Assembly: GCA_019746355.1 (NCBI GenBank) | Contig: JAIESC010000076.1 | Location: 1-52,319 of the forward strand | Direction: 5' to 3' | Length of the DNA stretch: 52,319 nt | Source of the DNA: Xanthobacteraceae bacterium | GTDB lineage: Bacteria; Pseudomonadota; Alphaproteobacteria; Rhizobiales; Xanthobacteraceae | Part shown: positions 37,637 to 45,535 of the stretch, piece by piece | Numbering within the stretch: the first letter of the stretch is position 1 | How the letters are laid out: each line of letters starts with the position of its first letter | Translations under genes and position numbers: made by a program | The notes under the pieces: model-generated | The model's database searches: none | The model's input: only the letters and a program-made list of their open reading frames with translations | What the model was told of the DNA's origin: nothing

Positions 37637-38944
37637 CTAGAGGATAAACCGGCTCAGATCGGCGTTCTTCGCCAGATCGCCGATGTGCGCCTGCACGTAG
37701 GCCGCGTCGATCTTCACGGTCTCGCCGGAGCGGTCGGTGGCGCTGAACGAAATCTCGTCGAGGATGCGCTCCATGACGGTCTGAAGCCGCCGCGCGCCGA
37801 TGTTCTCGACGCTGGAATTGACCGCCACCGCCACGTCGGCAATGGCGTCGATGGCGTCCGCGGTGAAATCCAGCGTCACGCCCTCGGTGCCCATCAGCGC
37901 GATGTACTGCTTGATCAGCGAGGCCTCGGTCTCGGTGAGGATGCGCCGGAAGTCGTCGCGGGTGAGGGGTTTGAGCTCGACGCGGATCGGCAGGCGGCCC
38001 TGCAGCTCGGGCAGGAGGTCCGACGGTTTCGACAGATGGAACGCGCCGGAGGCGATGAACAGGATGTGGTCGGTCTTCACCGCGCCATGCTTGGTCGAGA
38101 CCGTGGTGCCTTCGATCAGCGGCAGCAGGTCGCGCTGCACGCCCTCGCGCGACACGTCCGCGCCGGTGCGGCCCTCGCGCCCCGCGATCTTGTCGATCTC
38201 GTCGAGGAATACGATGCCGTTCTGCTCCACCGCCTTGATCGCGTCCTGCACCAGCATTTCCTGATCGAGCAGCTTGTCGGATTCCTCGGCGACGAGAATC
38301 TCGTGCGACTCCTCGACCGTGACGCGCCGCGTCTTGGTGCGGCCGCCGCCGAGCTTGCCGAAGATGTCGCCGATGTTGATCGCACCCATCTGTGCGCCCG
38401 GCATGCCGGGAATTTCGAACATCGGCAGGCCGCCGCCCCCGGCCTGCACCTCGATCTCGATCTCCTTGTCGTTCAATTCGCCCGCCCGCAGCTTCCTGCG
38501 GAATGTTTCCTTGGTTGATGCGCTGGCGTTCGGGCCGACCAGCGCATCAACGACGCGCGATTCGGCGGCCTGCTCGGCGCGAACCTGCACGTCCTTGCGC
38601 TTTCGTTCGCGGGTCAGCGCAATACCGACCTCGACCAGATCGCGGACGATCTGCTCGACGTCGCGCCCGACATATCCGACCTCGGTGAACTTCGTCGCCT
38701 CGACCTTGATGAACGGCGCGCCGGCAAGCCTCGCGAGGCGGCGCGAGATCTCGGTCTTGCCGACGCCGGTCGGCCCGATCATCAGGATGTTCTTCGGCAG
38801 CACCTCTTCGCGCAGCTTCTCGTCGAGCTGCAGCCGCCGCCAGCGGTTGCGCAGCGCGATGGCAACCGCGCGCTTGGCATCGGCCTGGCCGATGATGAAG
38901 CGGTCGAGCTCGGAAACGATTTCGCGGGGCGAGAAGTCTGTCAT
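37637..38944 (-). CDS. hslU: ATP-dependent protease ATPase subunit HslU
   Basis: A 435-residue AAA+ unfoldase that feeds substrates to the HslV peptidase. The Walker A motif GPTGVGKT is at 57-64, Walker B is [12 protein letters not shown], and an I-domain inserts between them. The C-terminal LSRFIL fits the tail that docks into HslV. It is the last gene of the minus-strand hslV operon. Confidence 0.97.
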   Translation of the reverse strand: MTDFSPREIVSELDRFIIGQADAKRAVAIALRNRWRRLQLDEKLREEVLPKNILMIGPTGVGKTEISRRLARLAGAPFIKVEATKFTEVGYVGRDVEQIVRDLVEVGIALTRERKRKDVQVRAEQAAESRVVDALVGPNASASTKETFRRKLRAGELNDKEIEIEVQAGGGGLPMFEIPGMPGAQMGAINIGDIFGKLGGGRTKTRRVTVEESHEILVAEESDKLLDQEMLVQDAIKAVEQNGIVFLDEIDKIAGREGRTGADVSREGVQRDLLPLIEGTTVSTKHGAVKTDHILFIASGAFHLSKPSDLLPELQGRLPIRVELKPLTRDDFRRILTETEASLIKQYIALMGTEGVTLDFTADAIDAIADVAVAVNSSVENIGARRLQTVMERILDEISFSATDRSGETVKIDAAYVQAHIGDLAKNADLSRFIL

Positions 38945-38962
38945 TGATGGTCCATCAGTGCG

Positions 38963-39343
38963 TCAGCCGACGAAGATCGATCCGTTCGGCAGATTAACGG
39001 TGTAGCTTTCGTAGCCGGAGTCATCGGGGCGCAGCACGAGCGTTGCGCCGTCGTCGAAGCTCAGCGCGATAATCTTGTCCTCGGTCGCCTGCATGTCGGA
39101 CACGCGGCGCCCGACCAGCGACAGCATCCGCGCGCCGAAGCCCACGATGATCTCCTGATTGAAAATTTCGGTCCGGCCCTGCGACTGGAATTCGGCATTA
39201 TTCTCGACCGTGATGCTGAGCGGCTCATCGTTGAAGCTCAGCGTCACGCCGTATTTCCAGACCGAAACATTGGTCAGCTCCGCGCCCTTGAGCACGGCGA
39301 GGTCGGTGACGCCTGCGAACGGGATCGAGCCTTCGGCAGTCAT
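38963..39343 (-). CDS. Conserved hypothetical protein of hslVU operon
   Basis: A 126-residue soluble protein rich in predicted beta strands (VSVWKYGVTLSFNDEPLSITV, IIALSFDDGATLVL). No signal peptide, membrane helix or cysteine is seen. I do not recognise the family. Its ATG shares four bases with the stop of the preceding GNAT remnant, and it ends 18 bases before hslU, so it is part of the operon. Confidence 0.7.
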   Translation of the reverse strand: MTAEGSIPFAGVTDLAVLKGAELTNVSVWKYGVTLSFNDEPLSITVENNAEFQSQGRTEIFNQEIIVGFGARMLSLVGRRVSDMQATEDKIIALSFDDGATLVLRPDDSGYESYTVNLPNGSIFVG

Positions 39344-39624
39344 GGCGCGCTCGCGTTTCGGATCATCAGCAGGGCAACCCCATCGGCAGTGTCGACCAGA
39401 CGATCCCTGGCAAAGCCGGCCTTTTCATAGCAGCGGATCGCGCGTCCGTTCGTGGGATTGGGATCGGTCACGACGCGCGGCACACCGGCCGCGAGCAAGC
39501 CTTCGATGAACGATCGGATGAAGGCGGACCCGTGGCCGCGCTCGATCATGTCCGGCTCGCCGATCATCTGCCAGCGCTTGATCAGCGGCAGGTCGGCGGC
39601 AGTCATGGGGCGAAACTCGTACAT
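39340..39624 (-). pseudogene. GNAT acetyltransferase with internal deletion
   Basis: The 94-residue frame starts like an AAC(6')-type GNAT protein (YEFRPMTAADLPLIKRW) and then jumps to the C-terminal acetyl-CoA-binding part (IGEPDMIERGHGSAFIRSF, NGRAIRCYEKAGF). About 60-70 residues that normally hold the N-terminal strands and part of the substrate site are missing. The frame is intact and could still be translated, keeping the coupling to the next gene, but it is unlikely to be a working acetyltransferase. Confidence 0.65.
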
Positions 39625-39663
39625 GCTGCCAATCTCACATGCGGTCGGTATTAGGTGCGGCCG

Positions 39664-39711
39664 GTCCTGCTTGCGACCAGTCCTGCTTGCGACCAGTCCT
39701 GCTTGCGACCA
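39664..39711. repeat. Three exact 16-bp tandem repeats after hslV
   Basis: The unit GTCCTGCTTGCGACCA is repeated three times without change, six bases from the hslV stop codon. The unit is too short and lacks spacers for a CRISPR array. Confidence 0.9.
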
Positions 39712-39717
39712 GGACGG

Positions 39718-40269
39718 TCAGGTCTTCAACGTCTCGATGGTGACGTTGCGGTTGGTGTAGACGCAGATGTCGGCGGCGATGTCGAGTGACTTCCGCACGA
39801 TCGCCTCGGCATCGAGCGGGCCGTCGACCAGCGCCCGCGCCGCGGCGAGGGCATAGTTGCCGCCGGAGCCGATGCCGATGACGCCGGCTTCCGGCTCGAG
39901 TACGTCGCCGGTGCCGGTCAGCACCAGCGAGACGTCCTTGTCGGCGACGATCATCATCGCCTCGAGACGGCGCAGATAGCGGTCGGTGCGCCAGTCCTTG
40001 GCGAGCTCGACCGCGGCGCGGGTGAGCTGGCCGGGATACTGCTCGAGCTTGGCTTCGAGCCGCTCGAACAGCGTGAAGGCATCGGCGGTGGCGCCGGCGA
40101 AGCCGCCGATCACGTCGCCCTTGGCGAGGCGGCGCACCTTCTTGGCGTTGCCCTTGATGATGGTCTGGCCGATCGACACCTGGCCATCGCCGCCGATGGC
40201 GACCACGCCGCCCTTTCGGACCGTCAGGATGGTCGTGCCGTGCCAGAGATCGGATTGCGGTTGCTGCAT
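39718..40269 (-). CDS. hslV: ATP-dependent protease peptidase subunit HslV
   Basis: A 183-residue threonine protease of the proteasome-like family. The mature N-terminal nucleophile is Thr12 in [12 protein letters not shown], so an 11-residue propeptide must be removed; [11 protein letters not shown] and [16 protein letters not shown] are family blocks. It forms dodecamers capped by HslU. It heads the minus-strand operon ending at hslU. Confidence 0.96.
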   Translation of the reverse strand: MQQPQSDLWHGTTILTVRKGGVVAIGGDGQVSIGQTIIKGNAKKVRRLAKGDVIGGFAGATADAFTLFERLEAKLEQYPGQLTRAAVELAKDWRTDRYLRRLEAMMIVADKDVSLVLTGTGDVLEPEAGVIGIGSGGNYALAAARALVDGPLDAEAIVRKSLDIAADICVYTNRNVTIETLKT

Positions 40270-40638
40270 GAAATTGACGCCAGGCGGCCCAAATGCGTGG
40301 GGAACTCACGCCATCATCTAACGATCGCCGAACCGAATGCAATGACGACCGGTTGGTGACGACTGTCGCGCCATCGCGCCGCAGGGCAAATCGCGAGGTT
40401 GACAGCGTTGCACCCGTACCTAACTGTAGGCACATGAGGACGCCGTCGCGCCATTCGACCGGTCGGTTTTGCCGCGCGGGTCACCTGCACACAGGCAGGT
40501 AGCCCGGGCGAGCGCTGTCTGCCGTCCGGGATTCGTCCGACTTCCCAAAAACCTCGTTCTCGTTAACCGCCAACCCAGCGCCGTACGCGTGCCGCTTGAC
40601 CAGCGGCTCCACGGTCAACTCACGACAGGATACGCATC
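40270..40638. other. Intergenic region between hslV and rnk
   Basis: These 369 bases separate two divergent genes. I see no coding sequence. A heat-shock promoter for hslV would be expected on the minus strand, but I could not identify one with confidence. A candidate plus-strand promoter is listed separately. Confidence 0.45.
40399..40426 (+). promoter_or_regulatory. Possible housekeeping promoter before rnk
   Basis: TTGACA at 40399-40404 matches the -35 consensus exactly; TAACTG lies 16 bases further on as a poor -10. It is about 200 bases upstream of rnk. Confidence 0.3.
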
Positions 40639-41040
40639 ATGAGCTACGCACGGGCAGAGCTGCCGCCAATCACCTTGAGCACGCCGGATTTAGAACGGCT
40701 TGAGCGGCTGGCGTCCGCCGCCGCAGACAAGTTTCCCCGCACCGCCGATTTTCTTGCGCGCGAAATTGCCCGCGCGGAGATCGTGCCCTCGGCCCACACC
40801 CTGCCGGGTCTGGTGACGATGGGCTCGACGGTCGAGTTCAGGGACGATGCCAGCGACCAGGTGCGCACCGTGACGCTGGTCTATCCCGATGAAGCGGACG
40901 TGGCGGCCGGGAAAATTTCGGTCCTCACGCCGATCGGCGTCGCGCTGATCGGTCTGTCGGTCGGCCAGTCGATCGAATGGCAGACGCCGGCCGGCGGCTG
41001 GCGGTCGCTGACGGTCTTGCGGGTCATAGGCGAGCCATAA
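40639..41040 (+). CDS. rnk: Nucleoside diphosphate kinase regulator, Rnk/GreA-like
   Basis: A 133-residue protein with the short N-terminal helix pair and the C-terminal FKBP-like fold shared with GreA/GreB (VTMGSTVEFRDD, VTLVYPDEAD, SVLTPIGVALIGLSVGQSIEW). Rnk proteins bind RNA polymerase near the secondary channel but lack the cleavage-stimulating coiled coil. The stop codon is inside a 32-bp repeat unit. Confidence 0.85.
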   Translation: MSYARAELPPITLSTPDLERLERLASAAADKFPRTADFLAREIARAEIVPSAHTLPGLVTMGSTVEFRDDASDQVRTVTLVYPDEADVAAGKISVLTPIGVALIGLSVGQSIEWQTPAGGWRSLTVLRVIGEP

Positions 41041-41106
41041 GCGCGTTTACGCGCGTCTTCGACGCGCCATAAGCGCGTTTACGCGCGTCTTCGACGCGCT
41101 ATGGCG
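41034..41106. repeat. 32-bp tandem duplication of the CGCCATA palindrome
   Basis: A 32-bp unit beginning CCATAAGCGCGTTTACG is present twice (41035-41066 and 41067-41098) and is closed by CTATGGCG. It is the same family, in opposite orientation, as the units at 9775-9816 and 37539-37582. The first copy overlaps the rnk stop codon. Confidence 0.85.
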
Positions 41107-41276
41107 ACGCCGTCCTTTAGACGGCTATGCCCGCGGCCGCCTGACGGGTTGGCCGGGCGCGGTTATCGCTGCGCCCGGCGCACCTGGCAAGCGCACTTGG
41201 CAAGCGCACTTGGATTGTGGCGAATCCCGAAAACCCCTGATAAAAGGGCGCGAAATCGAACCGGAAACCAATCCCA

Positions 41277-41933
41277 ATGGCGCGCGCGCGCAAAGTGACC
41301 GCGAAGAAGGCCGGACGGGCGCTGGCCGCGAAGGCCAAGGGCCGCACCGCTGCGATCAAGCGCACCACCAAGGAAACCGACATCGAGGTCGCGGTTGATC
41401 TCGACGGCAAGGGCGCGTCGAACATCTCGACCGGCATCGGCTTCTTCGACCATATGCTCGATCTCCTGGCGCGGCACTCGCGCATCGACATGACCGTGAA
41501 GGCCAAGGGCGACCTGCACATCGACCACCACCACACCACCGAGGACGTCGGCATTGCGCTCGGCCAGGCCGTGAAGCAGGCGCTCGGCGACATGAAGGGC
41601 ATCGGCCGCTACGCCAGCGTGCACATGCCGATGGACGAGACGCTGACGCGCGTCGCCATCGACGTGTCGGGCCGGCCGTTCCTGGTGTTCAAGGCGGAGT
41701 TCAGCCGCGACAAGGTCGGCGCCTTCGACACCGAGCTGGTGCGCGAGTGGTTCCAGGCGTTCGCCATGAACGCCGGCGTCACGCTGCATGTCGAGACGCT
41801 GTACGGGACAAACGATCACCACATTGCCGAGTCTTGCTTCAAGGGCTTGGCGCGGGCGCTGCGCGCGGCCTTCGCCATCGACCCGCGCGCCGCGGGCGAG
41901 GTGCCTTCGACCAAGGGCACATTAGGCAACTGA
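41277..41933 (+). CDS. hisB: Imidazoleglycerol-phosphate dehydratase
   Basis: A 218-residue enzyme converting imidazole glycerol phosphate to imidazole acetol phosphate (histidine step 6). The two metal-binding repeats are visible as [14 protein letters not shown] with DHHHTTED, and later [18 protein letters not shown]. About 25 extra residues rich in Lys, Arg and Ala precede the usual start (TKETDIEV). It leads a plus-strand series with DUF2628, hisH and hisA. Confidence 0.95.
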   Translation: MARARKVTAKKAGRALAAKAKGRTAAIKRTTKETDIEVAVDLDGKGASNISTGIGFFDHMLDLLARHSRIDMTVKAKGDLHIDHHHTTEDVGIALGQAVKQALGDMKGIGRYASVHMPMDETLTRVAIDVSGRPFLVFKAEFSRDKVGAFDTELVREWFQAFAMNAGVTLHVETLYGTNDHHIAESCFKGLARALRAAFAIDPRAAGEVPSTKGTLGN

Positions 41934-41982
41934 GCGGCCGGCAGTCGGTGCTGTTTGGTCGCGATCGCGGCCGGAGAGTGAC

Positions 41983-42483
41983 ATGAAGATCTACACGGTT
42001 CACGAGCCCGATCCGCGCAAGGACGAAGTTGCGGCCAATCCGGACCGCATCCGCTTCATCCGCGACGGGTTCCATTTCTGGGCGTTTCTGCTCGGGCCGC
42101 TCTGGATGCTGTGGCACCGGTTGTGGCTGGTGCTCGTGATCTATCTCGTCGGCACCGCCGCCGTTCAATGGGGCCTGTTCGCGCTCGGCGTGTCGGGTGT
42201 GGTGAAATTCGCGGTCGGTTTCCTGATTGCACTGCTGATCGGCTGCGAAGCAGGCTCGCTGCGGCGCTGGAGCCTGCGCCGCCGCTTCACCCAGGTCGGC
42301 GTCGTCGCCGCGCGCGATCTCGAAGAGGCCGAGCGCCGCTTCTTCGAGGAATGGACCGGCGATGCATTGCCGCCGGCACCGGCGATGTCGTCCTACGTTC
42401 CGCCGCCGGTTTCGCCGATGGCGAAGGCCTCGCCCGACGTGCTCGGGCTGTTTCCGCAACCCGAGCCGCGCCCAAGGTCTTGA
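41983..42483 (+). CDS. DUF2628 membrane protein
   Basis: A 166-residue protein with the DUF2628 pattern: a soluble start (MKIYTVHEPDP), the FIRDGFHFWAFLLGPLWMLWH signature leading into two or three membrane helices, and a Pro-rich cytoplasmic tail. Function is not known for the family. It lies between hisB and hisH in the same direction, a location seen in many Hyphomicrobiales, so co-transcription is likely. Confidence 0.88.
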   Translation: MKIYTVHEPDPRKDEVAANPDRIRFIRDGFHFWAFLLGPLWMLWHRLWLVLVIYLVGTAAVQWGLFALGVSGVVKFAVGFLIALLIGCEAGSLRRWSLRRRFTQVGVVAARDLEEAERRFFEEWTGDALPPAPAMSSYVPPPVSPMAKASPDVLGLFPQPEPRPRS

Positions 42484-42504
42484 GTGAAGAGATCTTGATC
42501 GAAC

Positions 42505-43155
42505 ATGAGCGTCGCGATCGTCGATTACGGCTCCGGCAATCTGCATTCGGCGGCGAAGGCGTTCGAGCGCTCGGCGCGCGAGAGCGGCCATGAGCAGCCG
42601 ATCGCCGTGACGCGCGATCCCGATGTCGTGCGCAAAGCCGACCGTGTGGTGCTGCCGGGTGTGGGCGCCTTCGCCGATTGCCGCCACGGCCTCGACGCCG
42701 TGCCGGGCATGGTTGCGGCGCTGGAGGAGGCGGTGCGCGGCAAGGGCCGGCCGTTCCTCGGCATCTGCGTCGGCATGCAATTGATGGCCGATCGCGGCCG
42801 TGAATATGTGGTGACCGACGGTCTCGGCTGGATTCACGGCGAGGTCGACCGGATCGCGCCCACCGATCCGTCGCTGAAAATCCCGCACATGGGTTGGAAC
42901 ACGCTGGCGGCCCGGGCGCCGCACAAGCTGCTCGAGGGCATTCCGGTCGGGCCGGACGGCCTGCACGCCTATTTTGTGCACTCCTACCAGCTTCGGCCGG
43001 TGGACCCCGCCGATGCGGTGGCCGAGGCCGACTATGGCGGGCCGGTCACCGCCATCGTCGCGCGCGGCAATATGGCGGGCACGCAATTCCACCCGGAAAA
43101 GAGCCAGAAACTTGGGCTTGCGCTGATCGCTAATTTCCTGAAATGGAAGCCGTGA
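42505..43155 (+). CDS. hisH: Imidazole glycerol phosphate synthase, glutaminase subunit
   Basis: A 216-residue class I glutamine amidotransferase that gives ammonia to HisF. The nucleophile Cys88 lies in GICVGMQLM and the His/Glu pair in GTQFHPEKS. The N-terminus [18 protein letters not shown] is canonical. Its partner hisF is separated from it by hisA and three foreign genes, about 6 kb downstream. Confidence 0.96.
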   Translation: MSVAIVDYGSGNLHSAAKAFERSARESGHEQPIAVTRDPDVVRKADRVVLPGVGAFADCRHGLDAVPGMVAALEEAVRGKGRPFLGICVGMQLMADRGREYVVTDGLGWIHGEVDRIAPTDPSLKIPHMGWNTLAARAPHKLLEGIPVGPDGLHAYFVHSYQLRPVDPADAVAEADYGGPVTAIVARGNMAGTQFHPEKSQKLGLALIANFLKWKP

Positions 43156-43210
43156 ACCGGCGCTTTTGCCGGCTGACCGAGCCGAAGCCCGTCCCGTCCG
43201 CGAGCAGCCT

Positions 43211-43945
43211 GTGATCCTGTTTCCCGCCATCGATCTGAAGGACGGCCTCGCCGTGCGCCTGCAGCAGGGCGACATGGACCGCGCCACCGTGTTCAACCGC
43301 GACCCTGCGGCGCAGGCGCACATCTTCGAGACCCAGGGCTTCCGGCATCTGCACGTCGTCGACCTCGACGGCGCGTTCGCCGGCAAGCCGATGAACGGGG
43401 CCGCGGTGGACCGCATTCTCGAGACGGTCGGTCTGTGCGTGCAGCTTGGCGGCGGCATCCGCGACATGGCGACGGTCGAGGGCTGGCTCGGCAAGGGCGT
43501 GGACCGGGTGATCATCGGCACCGCGGCGGTGCGCAATCCGGCGCTGGTGAAGGAAGCGGCGAAAAAATTTCCCCGGCAGGTCGCGGTCGGCCTCGATGCC
43601 AAGGACGGCAAGGTCGCGGTCGAAGGCTGGGCCGAGACGTCGGAGCTTTCCGCGCTCGAGCTTGCCAAACGCTTCGAGGACGCGGGCGTGTCGGCGATCA
43701 TCTACACCGACGTGTCGCGCGACGGGATGCTGCAGGGCATCAACTGGGACGCGACGATCGGGCTCGCCGACGCGATCTCGATACCGGTGATCGCCTCCGG
43801 CGGGCTTGCGTCGATCGAAGACGTGAAGGTGCTGACCGAGCCGCGCGCCAAAAATCTCGAAGGCGCGATTGCCGGACGTGCGCTCTACGACGGGCGGCTT
43901 GATGCGGTCGAAGCGCTCAAGATGCTGCGCACCGCGCGCGGCTAG
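43211..43945 (+). CDS. hisA: ProFAR isomerase
   Basis: A 244-residue (beta/alpha)8 isomerase for the Amadori step of histidine synthesis. Catalytic Asp8 (PAIDLKDG) and Asp129 (VGLDAKDG) are present, and the half-barrel repeats end in phosphate-binding GGI and GGLAS loops. The start GTG at 43211 gives the standard N-terminus; the frame extends 15 codons upstream to a TTG without support. The end overlaps the convergent flippase gene by 29 bases. Confidence 0.95.
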   Translation: MILFPAIDLKDGLAVRLQQGDMDRATVFNRDPAAQAHIFETQGFRHLHVVDLDGAFAGKPMNGAAVDRILETVGLCVQLGGGIRDMATVEGWLGKGVDRVIIGTAAVRNPALVKEAAKKFPRQVAVGLDAKDGKVAVEGWAETSELSALELAKRFEDAGVSAIIYTDVSRDGMLQGINWDATIGLADAISIPVIASGGLASIEDVKVLTEPRAKNLEGAIAGRALYDGRLDAVEALKMLRTARG

Positions 43946-45233
43946 CAGGCCCCCGGTACGGTTGCTGAGCGGAAAGCACAAGGCATGCCCACCACCGTGC
44001 GGAACACCGCACGACGGCACCCGCCAGGAGCGCGCAGGCAGCGCCGACCGCGCCCCATTTTGTCACCAGCACCGCCAGCAAAACCGTGGTGAGGATGGTC
44101 GCGGTCAGGCCGATCCAGAAGTTCAGGCGGACATGGTCCATTCCCGAGAGCGCATTGAACGGGGGTATGGCGACCGCGGTGACCAGCTGCCCCGTGGCCA
44201 GAAGCGCGAGCACAAGGTTGTAGTTCTGATAATGCTGAGCTGGATACACCAAACGCATGATGTCGTTGCCGAAGACCGATAGAGGCACCGCGAACAACGT
44301 CATGATTGCGCCGAGCATCAGCGCGTCCTTGCGTGTCTCGCGACGCAGCCGCGCGGGTCCCCCGTCCTTGAATGATGCCGCGGCTTTCGCCAGCAACAGA
44401 TTGCTGAGTCCCAGAACAACCGGATTTGAAAGGGAGACCACGCTCACACACGCGGCATAAATGCCTGTGTCCGTTGTCCCGGCAATGGCCGCCAGCATCC
44501 AGATGCTGACGTTGGCCTGGGCCACGAGAATCACCTGGTTGGCAAGGAGCCACTTTCCCAAATTCCAGCTTTGCTTCATGGCGGTCGGCAATCGGCTCCT
44601 GTCGAATGCAGCCGCTCGCCGGAACAGCAAGCACCAGATCGCGCCGGCGACGGCGCAGCCCGCGGCCGACGCTGCGAGCGCAGTGATCGCGGACATGCGT
44701 CCGCTCCATCCGAGCCACGCCAGCGTGGCAATCTGAGTGACGGCCGCAGCAATATCCATCATGAGTGCCTTGGCCGGGTTCAGGTGGCCAAACTCGGTTT
44801 GTCGGCCGAACTCGCGCACGAGCACAAATGGTCCAATTCCCGCGAGAGTCCAAATGAGCGCGGTGAATTCCGGGCTTCGGTCCAGGCCCGAGACACCCGA
44901 GGCGATACCGACGATGACGAGAACGCTCATCGCCGAAAACATGATGCCAAGGACCAGGGCCGCACCGGTGTGCTGGGCCGGAGTCATGACGTCCTTGTGC
45001 CGGTTGATTGTGTACGGCTGCGTGATCAGCGATTCCTGAACGCACAGAATCGCCGTCAGTATTGACATGCCGAGGATGTAAAGCCCGAGCTCGCTCAGGG
45101 CTGCGAAGCGGCCGATCAGCACGGTTGTCAGGAAGTTGGTGCCGCTGACGATCGCTTGATCCGCGATCGTCAAGTTCGGTTTTGCGGAAGCAATACGCCA
45201 AACCCAGACACCGATTGACCGGCCTGTTCGCAT
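43917..45233 (-). CDS. Polysaccharide-type flippase (MATE/MOP superfamily)
   Basis: A 438-residue membrane protein with about twelve hydrophobic helices, matching lipid-linked oligosaccharide exporters of the MOP superfamily ([20 protein letters not shown] at the first helices; conserved NPAKALMMD and LGKWLLANQ). The ATG at 45233 is chosen because AGGA lies in front and the first helix follows. It is divergent from the A-T-TE synthetase and may export its product or an unrelated glycan. Its last 29 bases run into hisA, and the extreme C-terminus is basic and lacks a final helix, so the end may have been truncated when the island arrived. Confidence 0.8.
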   Translation of the reverse strand: MRTGRSIGVWVWRIASAKPNLTIADQAIVSGTNFLTTVLIGRFAALSELGLYILGMSILTAILCVQESLITQPYTINRHKDVMTPAQHTGAALVLGIMFSAMSVLVIVGIASGVSGLDRSPEFTALIWTLAGIGPFVLVREFGRQTEFGHLNPAKALMMDIAAAVTQIATLAWLGWSGRMSAITALAASAAGCAVAGAIWCLLFRRAAAFDRSRLPTAMKQSWNLGKWLLANQVILVAQANVSIWMLAAIAGTTDTGIYAACVSVVSLSNPVVLGLSNLLLAKAAASFKDGGPARLRRETRKDALMLGAIMTLFAVPLSVFGNDIMRLVYPAQHYQNYNLVLALLATGQLVTAVAIPPFNALSGMDHVRLNFWIGLTATILTTVLLAVLVTKWGAVGAACALLAGAVVRCSARWWACLVLSAQQPYRGPASRARCAAS

Positions 45234-45535
45234 GCGTCCTGTCTCCGGGGCGGAAAGCTCGCCGCCACCCTGCGCGCCCAAGACGCGCGTCTGAGACGCG
45301 CGTCTGCCTTGACGACGTATCTGCCCCGGACTTGAAAGGGAGTGTCAATTCTTGTGGCGCGTCACACGCGAGCGCAATGGCGCATCGGGGACGGCTTCAG
45401 TCTACCTTCGAGGTACCATGTTAACCGACCGAAGCTGCGTCCGGTCACGAGATGATTACTCCCGAATGATGATTGCAGCAGAGACGCAACCGAGGCCAGA
45501 TCGACGGAGGAAGTTCTTGCAAACCGATTGCATGA
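45234..45535. other. Divergent promoter region of flippase and synthetase
   Basis: About 300 bases without a clear gene. It has two adjacent copies of the perfect palindrome AGACGCGCGTCT (45281-45292 and 45294-45305) one base apart, close to the flippase start. They could bind a regulator or be a relic of a repeat. No promoter could be assigned with confidence. Confidence 0.45.

Noticed and set aside
39664..39711. Possible CRISPR array
   Set aside because: The 16-bp units are directly tandem without spacers and no cas gene is near.
41839..43701. A 620-codon minus-strand frame over hisB, DUF2628, hisH and hisA
   Set aside because: Antisense to four recognisable genes; no domain or ribosome binding site.
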